Assembly (NCBI RefSeq): GCF_030160015.1
Contig: NZ_BSNN01000009.1
Span: forward strand, 1 to 52,821
Source: Amylibacter marinus
GTDB taxonomy: Bacteria > Pseudomonadota > Alphaproteobacteria > Rhodobacterales > Rhodobacteraceae
Direction of reading: 5' to 3'
DNA length: 52,821 bases
Part shown: piece by piece, positions 1-9,161 of the stretch
Position numbering within the stretch: the stretch's first letter is position 1
How the letters are laid out: each line of letters begins with the position of its first letter
Program-made: the position numbers and the translations under genes
Notes under the pieces: model-generated
The model's input: only the letters and a program-made list of their open reading frames with translations
Databases searched by the model: none
What the model was told of the DNA's origin: nothing

Positions 1-82
1 GGGGGGGGGATCGCATATCAGCGCCACGCGGTGCTCGGTGGCCTCTGGGTGGACAAGGCGGAAGGTTTGGGTGACCAATTCG
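1..82. repeat. Terminal overlap, left copy
   Basis: Bases 1-82 are identical to 52740-52821. The left copy starts within a G run (9 G here, the last nine of 10 G at 52739-52748). A direct overlap at both ends that restores an open reading frame is the signature of a circular molecule linearised at an arbitrary point. It is not a biological terminal repeat. Confidence 0.95.
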
Positions 83-1962
83 CCCAGATCAAAGGCGGCC
101 TTGGTGCCGCCATCCTTGCGTACAAATCCACGCAGGGCACGGATGATATCTGCACCACGATGCGCCTGTGCGTCCAGCTCGGTTAATATCTGGCGCAGCT
201 CTGGGTTTGGGTCTGATTGATCCTCTAGGGTCAGGAGGGCGGCATCGGCGTTTTGGGTGATGGCGGTCAGCGGCTGGTTTAGCTCGTGTGCCAGACCAGA
301 GGCCATCTGGCCCATCATATTCACCCGCGCGAAATGCGATAGCTCTTGGCGTAGGGCGCTGATTTTTTGCTCGGCCTCTTTGTGCTGGGTGATGTCATCG
401 ATGCTGGCGATGATATGCAGGGGGTTGCCCTGTGGATCGCGCAGCAGGATTGCGTTTAGCCGCAGCCAGATTTCCCCGCCTGCGTGGTGCAAGAAGCGGT
501 GTTCGTGGTCATAGGCATTGCCTTGGTGCAGGGCGGCGCGCAGGGCGATCTCTTGGGCGGGGGTATCGGGGTGCAGGATATCGCCAAGGCGCATGGCCAG
601 CATTTGGTCGTTGTCATAGCCCAATATATCGCACAGCTGTTGGTTTATGCGGGTGAATTGGCCGGTTTCTGGGTCTATTTGTGCCATGCCCTGTGCGGCC
701 ATATCGAATGTCAGGCCGAATTCGCGTTCGAATGTTTTGCGCCGCGTGATCTCTTGGATCAGGGTTTGGTTGGCCTCGCGCAGCTCTGGGTAGGTTTTGC
801 CTAGGGCGTGATCGGCGGGCAGGTCGCCGCGCACCACCTGTGTGGCGCGTTTGGCGAAATTGCGCACGGGGCGGTTAATATATTGTGCCAGCTTTAGCCC
901 TGCGGCGCCGCTGATCATGGCGATAACGGCGGCGATCCAGATGTTGCGGGTGCGGTTGTCTTTGATACCGCCAATGAAATCATCCTCGCGGGCATAGATG
1001 GCAATTGTCCATGGCAGGGATTGCCCATGCGCGGGGATCAGGGTCGAGACATAGTTGTCGCCGCTGTGGTGGAAATCTGATTGCACCTCTTGGGTTAGGG
1101 CGCCGATATCTGATGGGGTCAGGGTGCCAAAGGCGGTTTGGGCGATGTCATCGGGGATATCGCTGATGCTGACAAAATCTAGATTACCATTGGGGCGTTT
1201 TATTTTTATCAGATTGGGGTCTGGGTGGGCGATAACATCGCCGTTGCGATTCAGGATCATCGCCGCCCCTGATGCGCCGATTTTCAGCTGTGCCAGAAAT
1301 TCCGATAGGGCCTGAATTTCGATATCCACGCCGATCACCCCGCGCAACAGGCCATCGGTGCCGATTACGGGGGTGGCGGTGGTGATGCCCGGGCGTTGTG
1401 ACGAGAAGAATATATAGGGGTCTGTCCAGATGATATCGCGGCTGGATTTGGCGTGGGTATACCACGGGCGGCCGCGCGGGTCGAATGTGTCATGTGGGTC
1501 TGACTGGCGTTTGACCACGTTAAAATCCGCATCGCGCCAAATGTATTCTGTATGTCTGAGGGTATCGGATTGGCGGATGAATTTGGTGCGGTAGGGGGCG
1601 GTGGCCTCGGTGCGGCTAACGAAGACGAAATTGCCCTGTTCATCGCCAAAATATACGCCAGAAAATTTAGGCGCCAGCAAGAGCTGCTGGAACAGCAGGG
1701 CCTCTAGTTCTTCTGGGTTGTCGCTGGCGATGATTTGGTTTTCGGCCAGCCGCTTGGCCAATTGTGCGGTGCCAAGGGCGGGATCTAGGAAGCCTTTGGA
1801 ATGTAGGATGGCGTTTTGGCCCAGATCGGACATCTGTGCGCGGGCGTGATCGATCAGCACCCTTTGCGAGGTGAAATAGGACAACAACACCACGGTGAGG
1901 ACTGCGATAAATTGCAGGCCAGCGAGACAGATTGCAAGCAGTGCGCCGAGCGAGAGTTTCAT
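1..1962 (-). CDS. Sensor histidine kinase, 5' part (gene continues at 52739-52380)
   Basis: This is the N-terminal and central part of a membrane sensor kinase whose gene crosses the ends of the window. Joined over the 82-bp terminal overlap it runs 1962 to 1 and then 52739 to 52380, giving 773 residues without a frame break. The start ATG is at 1962-1960. Reading my own translation: TM1 at about residues 8-30, a periplasmic Cache-like sensing region to about 335, TM2 at about 338-357, HAMP, one PAS domain at about 415-527, then a HisKA domain with phosphoacceptor H559 in the motif GLAHELNQPLT. The layout resembles DctS-type kinases, which in Rhodobacter control a TRAP dicarboxylate transporter through a FixJ-type regulator. 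Here the gene is divergent from a TRAP operon and upstream of a FixJ-type regulator, so control of that transporter is the likely role. The ligand is unknown. Confidence 0.9.
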   Translation of the reverse strand, partial: MKLSLGALLAICLAGLQFIAVLTVVLLSYFTSQRVLIDHARAQMSDLGQNAILHSKGFLDPALGTAQLAKRLAENQIIASDNPEELEALLFQQLLLAPKFSGVYFGDEQGNFVFVSRTEATAPYRTKFIRQSDTLRHTEYIWRDADFNVVKRQSDPHDTFDPRGRPWYTHAKSSRDIIWTDPYIFFSSQRPGITTATPVIGTDGLLRGVIGVDIEIQALSEFLAQLKIGASGAAMILNRNGDVIAHPDPNLIKIKRPNGNLDFVSISDIPDDIAQTAFGTLTPSDIGALTQEVQSDFHHSGDNYVSTLIPAHGQSLPWTIAIYAREDDFIGGIKDNRTRNIWIAAVIAMISGAAGLKLAQYINRPVRNFAKRATQVVRGDLPADHALGKTYPELREANQTLIQEITRRKTFEREFGLTFDMAAQGMAQIDPETGQFTRINQQLCDILGYDNDQMLAMRLGDILHPDTPAQEIALRAALHQGNAYDHEHRFLHHAGGEIWLRLNAILLRDPQGNPLHIIASIDDITQHKEAEQKISALRQELSHFARVNMMGQMASGLAHELNQPLTAITQNADAALLTLEDQSDPNPELRQILTELDAQAHRGADIIRALRGFVRKDGGTKAAFDLGELVTQTFRLVHPEATEHRVALICDPPP

Positions 1963-2035
1963 GCTGTGCCCTGATCTTTCTACGGGGTTATGGGTGGTGA
2001 AGAAGTCTAGTGCAGTATCTGTAAAAATTGAATTG

Positions 2036-2188
2036 GGTAAATTGGTAAATTTGCCTAAGGGGCGGTGGCGGGCAAATACGTATATTTGCCTTGTAGTGCG
2101 CGTGGCGGGCGTGGTGGCGGGCAAATACGTATATTTGCCTTGTGGTGCGTGTGGCGGGCGTGGTGGCTGGCAAATACGTATATTTGCC
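2036..2188. promoter_or_regulatory. Three 49-bp tandem repeats carrying a 20-bp dyad, plus a degenerate fourth dyad
   Basis: The sequence GGCAAATACGTATATTTGCC occurs at 2071-2090, 2120-2139 and 2169-2188, with an exact 49-bp period. Its arms GGCAAATA and TATTTGCC are inverted repeats around CGTA. The spacers are also similar, G+T-rich on the plus strand. A fourth copy at 2036-2055 matches 16 of 20 positions. The block fills the 337-bp gap between the divergent sensor kinase (start 1962) and the TRAP binding-protein gene (start 2300), which otherwise has no gene. I infer that these are binding sites for the FixJ-type regulator encoded with the kinase, acting on one or both promoters. Confidence 0.75.
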
Positions 2189-2299
2189 TAGGTAACCCTG
2201 CGCATAGAAATTTTGGCGAGGTTGGAACATGGTTACCAAGCGTGGGTTCCGTGCTGTTTACGGGGCCACGACGAAATTTATACATATGGGAGAAGTATA

Positions 2300-3259
2300 A
2301 TGTTAAAATCTCTATCAGCTGTTGCTGCTGTTTTGGCCGTAACGGCACCTGCCGCGCATTCAGAAGAGTTTATCACCATCGGTACCGGTGGTGTTACGGG
2401 TGTGTATTACCCAACAGGTGGCGCGATTTGTCGTCTGGTGAACAAGGGCCGCAAAGAGCACGGCATCCGCTGTTCTGTGGAATCAACAGGTGGTTCTGTT
2501 TACAACATCAACACCATCCGCGAAGGCGAGCTGGAATTTGGTGTGGCCCAATCTGATTGGCAGCACCATGCCTTCCACGGTACATCAAAATTCGAAGAGG
2601 CTGGTGCATTCGAGGGTCTGCGCGCAGTATTTTCTGTACACCCAGAGCCGTTTACCGTGGTGGCACGTGCCGATGCAGGCATCGCCAATTTTGATGATCT
2701 AAAGGGCAAGCGCGTAAATATCGGCAACCCAGGGTCTGGTCAGCGCGGCACTATGGAAGTATTGCTAGAGGCCAAGGGCTGGACAACCGGTGATTTCGCA
2801 TTGGCAACAGAGCTGAAGGCCGCCGAGCAATCAGCCGCCCTATGTGATAACCAAATTGATGCCATGGTTTACACCGTTGGTCACCCATCTGGTTCTATCC
2901 AAGAGGCCACCACCGCATGTGATTCCGTATTGGTTACCGTTGACGGTGATGCGGTTGCCTCTTTGGTTGGGGATAACCCGTTTTATCGTACCGCCAACAT
3001 TCCGGGCGGCATGTACCGCGGCAATGATGCGGATACCGCAACATTTGGTGTGGGTGCCACATTTGTAACATCAGACAAAGTATCAGAAGAAGCGGTGTAC
3101 CAAGTTGTGAAATCAGTGATGGAAAACATCGAAGATTTCCGCAAGCTGCACCCAGCGTTTGCGCATCTTCAGCCTGCGGATATGGCCACAGCTGGTCTAT
3201 CAGCCCCTCTGCACCCTGGTGCGGCTAAATACTATAAAGAAGCTGGTTTGATCAAATAA
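2300..3259 (+). CDS. TRAP transporter TAXI-family solute-binding protein
   Basis: Periplasmic substrate receptor of a TRAP transporter, 319 residues. The start at 2300 follows GGGAGAAGTATA and gives a typical signal peptide ([21 protein letters not shown]) of about 21 residues; upstream in-frame codons lack this. The mature N-terminus [20 protein letters not shown] is the hallmark of the TAXI (TRAP-associated extracytoplasmic immunogenic protein) family. Further family features include the [22 protein letters not shown] segment (quoted in part: [17 protein letters not shown]) and a [16 protein letters not shown] loop. It is followed after 69 bp by the fused membrane subunit, with a stem-loop between them that probably lowers downstream expression. 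TAXI receptors bind small organic acids such as glutamate or 2-oxoacids, but the ligand cannot be read here. Confidence 0.93.
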   Translation: MLKSLSAVAAVLAVTAPAAHSEEFITIGTGGVTGVYYPTGGAICRLVNKGRKEHGIRCSVESTGGSVYNINTIREGELEFGVAQSDWQHHAFHGTSKFEEAGAFEGLRAVFSVHPEPFTVVARADAGIANFDDLKGKRVNIGNPGSGQRGTMEVLLEAKGWTTGDFALATELKAAEQSAALCDNQIDAMVYTVGHPSGSIQEATTACDSVLVTVDGDAVASLVGDNPFYRTANIPGGMYRGNDADTATFGVGATFVTSDKVSEEAVYQVVKSVMENIEDFRKLHPAFAHLQPADMATAGLSAPLHPGAAKYYKEAGLIK

Positions 3260-3269
3260 TCAAATCATG

Positions 3270-3290
3270 GGGGTGCGCGTTGCGCGCCCC
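3270..3290 (+). terminator. Stem-loop between binding-protein and permease genes
   Basis: GGGGTGCGC (3270-3278), loop GTT, GCGCGCCCC (3282-3290), followed by only three T. The stem is strong but the T run is short. It therefore looks like a leaky terminator or a 3'-end-protecting hairpin, which would let the receptor be made in excess over the permease. Confidence 0.55.
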
Positions 3291-3328
3291 TTTGCCCATG
3301 GGGGCATTATTAAAAAAGGGGAGAGGTT

Positions 3329-5932
3329 ATGGCGGAGAATTCAAGTGAGAATCGCCCATTAAGCGAAGAAGAGCTACAGGAACTGGTGGCATCAACGGAT
3401 GCTGGCGCGCGTGCGCCTGCGGGGTCTGTGGGCATGTTCTTGGCGATTATTGCGGTGGTTTGGTCGGTGTTTCAGGTGATCTTGGCATCACCCTTGGCAA
3501 ATTATATTTTGCCCGGCGATATTATTAATAATTCACGTCAGATCCATCTGGCCTTTGCAATATTCTTGGCCTTTATGGCCTATCCTGCGCTGAAATCCAG
3601 CCCGCGGGATTATATCCCGATCCAAGATTGGGTGATGGCGGGCTTGGGCGCGTTTATCGCGCTGTATGGGTTTTTCTTTTACCAAAAGATCGTAGATGCG
3701 GGTGGTTTGGCGGATAACACCGACAAATGGTTTGCGCTGGTTGGTTTGATCCTATTGTTCGAGGCGGCGCGCCGTGCGCTGGGGCCTGCGATGGCGATCA
3801 TTGCTACGATTTTCTTGTTGTATGTTTTCTTTGGCTCTTCGGAAATTGTGCCTGATGTAATCCGTTGGAAGGGCGCATCATTGAAGAAGGCGATGAGCCA
3901 TATGTGGATCACATCCGAGGGTGTGTTTGGCATAGCCCTGGGGGTTTCTACCAAATTTGTGTTCTTGTTCGTGTTGTTTGGCGCATTGCTGGATAAGGCC
4001 GGTGCGGGGAATTATTTCATCAAGATGGCCTTTGGTGCCTTGGGCCACCTAAAGGGTGGGCCAGCTAAGGCGGCTGTGGTTGGCTCTGCGGCTACTGGGC
4101 TGATCTCTGGATCATCTATTGCCAATGTGGTGACCACGGGGACATTCACCATACCGTTGATGAAACGGGTTGGGTTCAGTTCCGAGAAGGCCGGCGCGGT
4201 CGAGGTGGCCAGCTCGGTCAACGGGCAGATCATGCCGCCCGTGATGGGGGCTGCGGCGTTCTTGATGGTGGAATATGTGAATATTTCCTATGTCGAGGTG
4301 ATCACACACGCATTTCTACCCGCCACGATTTCCTACATTGCATTGGTGTACATCGTGCACCTAGAGGCGGTGAAATCCAATATGCCCACCCTTGGCAACC
4401 GTGTGGTTTCCATGGGGCGCACCATTGGCGGTATGATGGCGTTTTTCGTAGGTTTTGCGGCCCTGTGTTACGGGGTGCAATATCCGGTGCGCGCGATCAT
4501 TTCTATGGTGCCTGATGGGTCTGGAATTATTCTGTCCTTGCTGTTGCTGGCCACCTATGTGGGTCTGCTAAAGCTGGCGGCATCGGTGCCAGATCTGGCG
4601 GTGGATGATCCAAATGCCAAGGACGTGGAATTGCCCGTGGTTGGCGAGATTTACCGTGCCGGCCTGTATTATCTGTTGCCGATTATCGTCTTGGTCTATT
4701 TCCTAATGATCGAGCAGAAATCCCCTGGCCTGTCGGCATTCTGGGCCACATCGCTGTTGTTTGTGATCCTGTTGACGCAACGCCCGCTAAAGGCGCTGTT
4801 TCGCGGCGAGGAAAACCCCATTAGCCGCTTTAGCGATGGTGTTGCGGATTTGATCCAAGGCTTGATTGATGGCGCGCGCAACATGATCGGTATTGGTCTG
4901 GCCACGGCCACGGCCGGTGTGATTGTGGGTACGGTAACATTAACGGGTGTTGGTCAGGTTATGGCCGATCTGGTGGAATTCCTATCGGGTGGTAATCTGG
5001 TGTTGATGCTGGTGATGGTTGGTTTGCTAAGTTTGATTTTGGGCATGGGTCTGCCGACCACGGCGAATTATATCGTGGTGTCATCCTTGATGGCGGGTGT
5101 GGTTGTTGAATTGGGGGCGCAATCTGGTTTGATCGTGCCGCTGATTGCGGTGCATCTGTTTGTGTTCTATTTCGGGATTATGGCGGATGTGACCCCGCCT
5201 GTGGGGCTGGCCAGTTTTGCGGCGGCCGCTGTTTCTGGTGGGGATGCGATCAAGACGGGGTTTGTGGCGTTTTTCTACAGCCTGCGCACCGTTGCCCTGC
5301 CGTTTGTATTCATCTTTAACACCGATCTGTTGTTGATCGATGTGGGCTGGGCGCAGGGGATATTGGTCTTTGTGATTGCCTCGATTGCGATCCTGACCTT
5401 TACGGCCGGTACTATGGGCTGGTTTGTGACCAAATCGCGTATCTACGAGAGCGTGGCCTTGGTGTTGATTGCCTTTGTTTTGTTCCGTCCTGATTTTGTG
5501 ATGAATCGCATTCAGCCGCCGTTCGAGGATATTAAACCTGCGGCATTTTCCGAGGCGCTGGCGGGTGCAGAGGCGGGGGGCGAGATGCGCTTGATCGTTT
5601 CTGGGCCTGATTTTGACAGCGGTGAAATCAAGGAAACCACGCTGGTTCTGCCTGTTGCGGGCGATGCATCGGCGCGTCTGGATGCCACGGGGCTGTTGTT
5701 GATACCCGAGGGCGATGTGGTGAAAATGGACGAGCCTTCGTTCAGCTCGCCATTTGCGACATCTTTGGGCAGCTTTGATTTCTATGGGGATCAGCCGGTG
5801 CAGATCGCATCGGTCAAGGCCCCCGCCGATCAAATGGCCAAGGAATGGGTGTTTATCCCTGCATTGATCCTCTTGGTATTGGTGGGTCTATTACAACGTG
5901 CCCGCGTGGGCCGCACAGGAGAGGTATCATGA
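3329..5932 (+). CDS. TRAP transporter fused permease (4TM/12TM) with DUF3394 C-terminus
   Basis: Inner-membrane component of a TAXI-TRAP transporter, 867 residues. It fuses the small (DctQ-like) and large (DctM-like) membrane proteins, as is usual when the receptor is of the TAXI type. The N-terminal 30 residues are acidic and soluble, then many hydrophobic segments follow up to about residue 715. Typical DctM-family stretches are SGSSIANVVTTGTFTIPLMK, NGQIMPPVMGAAAF, ILGMGLPTTANYIV and FYFGIMADVTPPVGLASFAA. The last 170 residues or so contain a soluble part flanked by hydrophobic segments, as in the DUF3394 region of fused TRAP permeases. It uses an ion gradient rather than ATP. The GGGGAGAG Shine-Dalgarno lies just before the start. 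Its stop overlaps the next start as ATGA. Confidence 0.95.
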   Translation: MAENSSENRPLSEEELQELVASTDAGARAPAGSVGMFLAIIAVVWSVFQVILASPLANYILPGDIINNSRQIHLAFAIFLAFMAYPALKSSPRDYIPIQDWVMAGLGAFIALYGFFFYQKIVDAGGLADNTDKWFALVGLILLFEAARRALGPAMAIIATIFLLYVFFGSSEIVPDVIRWKGASLKKAMSHMWITSEGVFGIALGVSTKFVFLFVLFGALLDKAGAGNYFIKMAFGALGHLKGGPAKAAVVGSAATGLISGSSIANVVTTGTFTIPLMKRVGFSSEKAGAVEVASSVNGQIMPPVMGAAAFLMVEYVNISYVEVITHAFLPATISYIALVYIVHLEAVKSNMPTLGNRVVSMGRTIGGMMAFFVGFAALCYGVQYPVRAIISMVPDGSGIILSLLLLATYVGLLKLAASVPDLAVDDPNAKDVELPVVGEIYRAGLYYLLPIIVLVYFLMIEQKSPGLSAFWATSLLFVILLTQRPLKALFRGEENPISRFSDGVADLIQGLIDGARNMIGIGLATATAGVIVGTVTLTGVGQVMADLVEFLSGGNLVLMLVMVGLLSLILGMGLPTTANYIVVSSLMAGVVVELGAQSGLIVPLIAVHLFVFYFGIMADVTPPVGLASFAAAAVSGGDAIKTGFVAFFYSLRTVALPFVFIFNTDLLLIDVGWAQGILVFVIASIAILTFTAGTMGWFVTKSRIYESVALVLIAFVLFRPDFVMNRIQPPFEDIKPAAFSEALAGAEAGGEMRLIVSGPDFDSGEIKETTLVLPVAGDASARLDATGLLLIPEGDVVKMDEPSFSSPFATSLGSFDFYGDQPVQIASVKAPADQMAKEWVFIPALILLVLVGLLQRARVGRTGEVS

Positions 5933-6360
5933 GCAGTTCAGTTCTGGTTGCAGTCGACATCAGCAACAGCGGCGAAGACGCCAAGGTGATAAAAATTGCC
6001 GCCCGTCTGGCCGAGATGGAGGGGGCGAATTTGGATGTGGTGACGGTGGTGCCTGATTTTGGCATGAGCGTTGTTGGCTCTTTCTTTAGCGAGGGGCATC
6101 ACGACAAGGCACTGGCCGAGGCCAAGGCACGCCTAAAGCAAGAGGTGATCGATGCCTTGGGCACGGGGGGGGATATCAAAATCCGCCATATCGTGGCCAC
6201 GGGCAATGCTTATGACGAGGTGCTAAAGGTGGCCAAAGAGGCCGGATCGGATTTGATCGTGGTCGGCGCGCATAAGCCTGATTTCAAGGATTATTTGCTG
6301 GGTCCGAATGCGGCGCGCATTGTGCGCCACTCGGGCTGTTCGGTTTATGTGGTTCGTTAG
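5929..6360 (+). CDS. Universal stress protein (UspA family)
   Basis: Small cytoplasmic UspA-domain protein of 143 residues. The start at 5929 overlaps the permease stop (ATGA) and has GGAGAGG just upstream; the longer in-frame extension lies inside the permease gene and is rejected. The fold's features are the N-terminal strand SSVLVAVDIS, a central VVTVVPDF strand, IVVGAHK and the C-terminal LLGPNAARIVRHSGCSVYVV. The nucleotide-binding glycine pattern is only partly canonical. Usp proteins encoded at the end of TRAP operons (for example next to the ectoine transporter TeaABC, where TeaD is a regulator) are known to modulate transport, so a regulatory role on the TRAP system is likely. Confidence 0.9.
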   Translation: MSSSVLVAVDISNSGEDAKVIKIAARLAEMEGANLDVVTVVPDFGMSVVGSFFSEGHHDKALAEAKARLKQEVIDALGTGGDIKIRHIVATGNAYDEVLKVAKEAGSDLIVVGAHKPDFKDYLLGPNAARIVRHSGCSVYVVR

Positions 6361-6383
6361 GGGCCCCCAATCCCCCTAATGCA

Positions 6384-6415
6384 GGCGCGGGGGTACACGC
6401 CCCCGCGCCTTTTTT
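6384..6415 (+). terminator. Rho-independent terminator of the TRAP operon
   Basis: A perfect 10-bp stem, GGCGCGGGGG (6384-6393) with CCCCCGCGCC (6400-6409), a 6-nt loop TACACG and a run of six T (6410-6415). It lies 24 bp after the Usp stop codon and touches the 3' end of the converging ppc gene. Confidence 0.9.
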
Positions 6416-9149
6416 ATCCGCTGTTGCGTAGACCAGCGGCGATGCCATTGATCGATAGCTGAATGCCGAGCAGGATGTTCTCGTCGTTTTCATTCTCGCG
6501 GTACTGGCGTAGCAGATCCACCTGAATATGGTTGATCGGGTCAAAATACGGCGAGCGGTTTTTGATCGAGCGCTCTAACAGCGGGTTGGATTCCAACAGC
6601 CGCGTTTGGCCCGTGATTTTGAACAGCATCTCGATGGTCAGCGCATGTTCGGCGCTGATCATGTCAAACACGGTCTTGGCCAGATCTTGATCCGGTACCA
6701 AATCCGCATAGCGCCGCGCGATGCCCAGATCGGTTTTGGACAGAACCATATCCATGTTCGACATTTGCGACTGGAAGAATTGCCACTCTTTGAACATGCC
6801 TTGAATTTGGGCCAGACCTGCATCGCCATGATCGGCTAGGTATTGGTGCACGGCGGTGCCAAACCCATACCAGCCCGGTACCATCAGGCGGCATTGTGAC
6901 CAGCTGAAGACCCATGGGATGGCGCGCAGATCTTCGACTGCGCGTGTTTTCTTGCGCGAGGCGGGGCGCGAGCCGATGTTCAGCCCGGCGATTTCATTAA
7001 TCACGGTGGCATTCCAGAAATAATCCACAAAATTTGGTGTCTCGTAGACCAGCCCGCGATATTTCTTAAACGCATTGGTGGAGATTTCATCCATGGCCGA
7101 TAGGTAGTCGGGCAATGGATCTGGGCGTGATTTTTGCAGCAGCGATGCCTCTAGGGTGGATGCGGCCAATGTTTCCAGATTGCGCCGCCCCAATTCTGGG
7201 TTGGTGTATTTGCTGGAAATGATCTCGCCCTGTTCGGTCAGGCGCAATTGGCCGTTCACGGCGCCATTTGGTTGCGCCAAAATGGCATCATAGCTGGGCC
7301 CGCCGCCGCGCCCGACGGTGCCGCCGCGCCCGTGGAACAGGCGCAATTTCACGCCGTGTTTTTGGAACACTTTCACCAGCTCTATCTCGGCCTTGTAGAC
7401 CTCCCAGCTAGAGGTGATGAAGCCGCCGTCTTTGTTGCTGTCGGAATAGCCCAGCATCACCTCTTGGGTGCCGTCGGTGGCATCGATCAGGCGGCGAAAC
7501 TGTGGGTTGGACAGCAGCGCATCCATAATGCCAGGACAGGCCTGTAGATCGCCGATGGTTTCAAACAGCGGGATCAGGTGCATGCTGGTGTCGCCATTTG
7601 GGCGCACAAGGCCGACCTGTTTTAGGATCACGGCCAATTCCAGCAAATCGGATGCGGATTGTGCATTGGAAATAATCGCGTTCTGGATGCACTGATCGCC
7701 AAATTTTGCGCGTAGGGCGGCGGCGGTTTGGAAAATTTCCAATTCTTTGGTGGTGGCATCGTCATAGGTGAAATCGGGGCGCAGCAGCGGGCGGGCGTTT
7801 TGCAGCTCGGCTGACAAGAGCGCAATGCGCGCGTCCTCGGAAAGGGATGCATAGTCCGATGTGTTGTCTAGGGCATTGAACAATGCCGCCACCACATCCT
7901 GATGCACCGACGAGTTCTGGCGCATATCAAGGCTGGCCAAGTGAAAGCCAAAGCAATCAACCGCGCGCAGCAATTGGTGCAAACGCCCCTGTGCCAACAA
8001 GGCAGAGCCGTTGTCGATCAGGGAATCCTTGATGATGTTCAGATCATTGGTGAAATCCTGCGCGGTGGCATAGCCTGATTGCCCCGCGCGCCGTTTGGCG
8101 GGGCCATCTAGGGATTTCAGGGTGGCGGACAGGCGGGCCTTGATGGTTTTTAGCGCCTTGCGATAGGGTTCGGTGGCGGTGTGGATAGAGTTATCCTTGG
8201 ATTGGCCGACCAAGTCTTGCAAAGCATCGGATACATTGATCAGGCGCGAAGACAGCGACAACTCGTCGTTCAGTTTGCCCACCTGTTCGATGTAATAGCC
8301 AAGGGCCTTGCGGCTTTGGGTGTTCATGGTGCCCTGCATGACGGTCTTGTCAATAAAGGGGTTGCCGTCGCGATCGCCGCCAATCCATGCGCCGGTTTTA
8401 AGGAAGGATGCCAGATTGTGGGCATCCTTGGCACCCATTTGCGTCAGGCTGGTTTCGATTTCGGAATACAGCTTGGGCAGTTCTTTGAAGAAGGTGTAAT
8501 CGTAATAGGCCAGCCCGTTGGAGACCTCGTCTGACACGGTCAGTTTGGCGGGGCGGATGATATTTGTCTGCCACAGCACCAGAACCGCGCGGCGCAGTTT
8601 GGCCTCGACCTCGGCCTGTTCGCTGGGGGACAGCTGGTTGCGGCTGCGTTTGGCCAGCAATTTGGCCATGGCGATTTCGCGGCGCATGGTGGATTGGCGG
8701 CGCACCTCGGTTGGGTGGGCGGTCAGCACGGCGCGAACGGTGGAATTGTTAAAGAAGTCCAGCAGGTCCTGCACGCTGGATCCTTCGGTTATGGCGCGCT
8801 GGAATGCCTTGGCCAGTGATCCATCGCGGGGGGGGGATTCTGCCAATTCATGGGCGCGGTTGCGGCGGATGTGGTGCTGATCCTCGGCCATATTGGCAAG
8901 GTGGGAAAAATAGCTAAAGGCGCGGATCACCACCACGGTTTCCTCTGGGGTCATGCTGGCCAATGTTTTTTCCAGCGATTGTTTGGTATCGGCATTGGCA
9001 TCGCGCACAAAGGCGATGGAATTGGTGCGGATTTTTTCCACCAATTCGTATGTTTCGGGGCCTGCTTGGGCCTTTACGGTATCGCCCAGCAATTTGCCCA
9101 GAAGGCGGATGTCTTCGCGCAGGGGTGCGTCTTTGTCTTGGGTGCTCAT
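6414..9149 (-). CDS. ppc: Phosphoenolpyruvate carboxylase
   Basis: Cytoplasmic enzyme that adds bicarbonate to phosphoenolpyruvate to make oxaloacetate, refilling the TCA cycle. It is 911 residues, the full bacterial length. The catalytic histidine motif VLTAHPTEVRRQS lies near residue 140. The GGDRDGNPF segment, the substrate loop RLFHGRGGTVGRGGGPS, and the C-terminal IAAGLRNSG match the family to the last residue. All catalytic motifs look intact. It lies 12 bp downstream of the DeoR-type repressor on the same strand, so the two are probably co-transcribed. Carriage of this central enzyme on a plasmid is unusual; whether a chromosomal copy exists cannot be seen. Confidence 0.97.
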   Translation of the reverse strand: MSTQDKDAPLREDIRLLGKLLGDTVKAQAGPETYELVEKIRTNSIAFVRDANADTKQSLEKTLASMTPEETVVVIRAFSYFSHLANMAEDQHHIRRNRAHELAESPPRDGSLAKAFQRAITEGSSVQDLLDFFNNSTVRAVLTAHPTEVRRQSTMRREIAMAKLLAKRSRNQLSPSEQAEVEAKLRRAVLVLWQTNIIRPAKLTVSDEVSNGLAYYDYTFFKELPKLYSEIETSLTQMGAKDAHNLASFLKTGAWIGGDRDGNPFIDKTVMQGTMNTQSRKALGYYIEQVGKLNDELSLSSRLINVSDALQDLVGQSKDNSIHTATEPYRKALKTIKARLSATLKSLDGPAKRRAGQSGYATAQDFTNDLNIIKDSLIDNGSALLAQGRLHQLLRAVDCFGFHLASLDMRQNSSVHQDVVAALFNALDNTSDYASLSEDARIALLSAELQNARPLLRPDFTYDDATTKELEIFQTAAALRAKFGDQCIQNAIISNAQSASDLLELAVILKQVGLVRPNGDTSMHLIPLFETIGDLQACPGIMDALLSNPQFRRLIDATDGTQEVMLGYSDSNKDGGFITSSWEVYKAEIELVKVFQKHGVKLRLFHGRGGTVGRGGGPSYDAILAQPNGAVNGQLRLTEQGEIISSKYTNPELGRRNLETLAASTLEASLLQKSRPDPLPDYLSAMDEISTNAFKKYRGLVYETPNFVDYFWNATVINEIAGLNIGSRPASRKKTRAVEDLRAIPWVFSWSQCRLMVPGWYGFGTAVHQYLADHGDAGLAQIQGMFKEWQFFQSQMSNMDMVLSKTDLGIARRYADLVPDQDLAKTVFDMISAEHALTIEMLFKITGQTRLLESNPLLERSIKNRSPYFDPINHIQVDLLRQYRENENDENILLGIQLSINGIAAGLRNSG

Positions 9150-9161
9150 GTTTGAACCTTT

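Noticed and set aside
1-1962. Several plus-strand open frames of 60-106 codons
   Set aside because: They are the reverse strand of the sensor kinase, whose translation shows TM, HAMP, PAS and HisKA features throughout.
2036-2188. Short CRISPR-like array
   Set aside because: There are only three units, the spacers resemble each other instead of being unique, the repeat is a symmetric dyad in a promoter region, and no cas gene is present.
5081-5833. Open frame of 250 codons antisense to the TRAP permease
   Set aside because: It is arginine- and histidine-rich, a typical shadow of a hydrophobic membrane protein gene.
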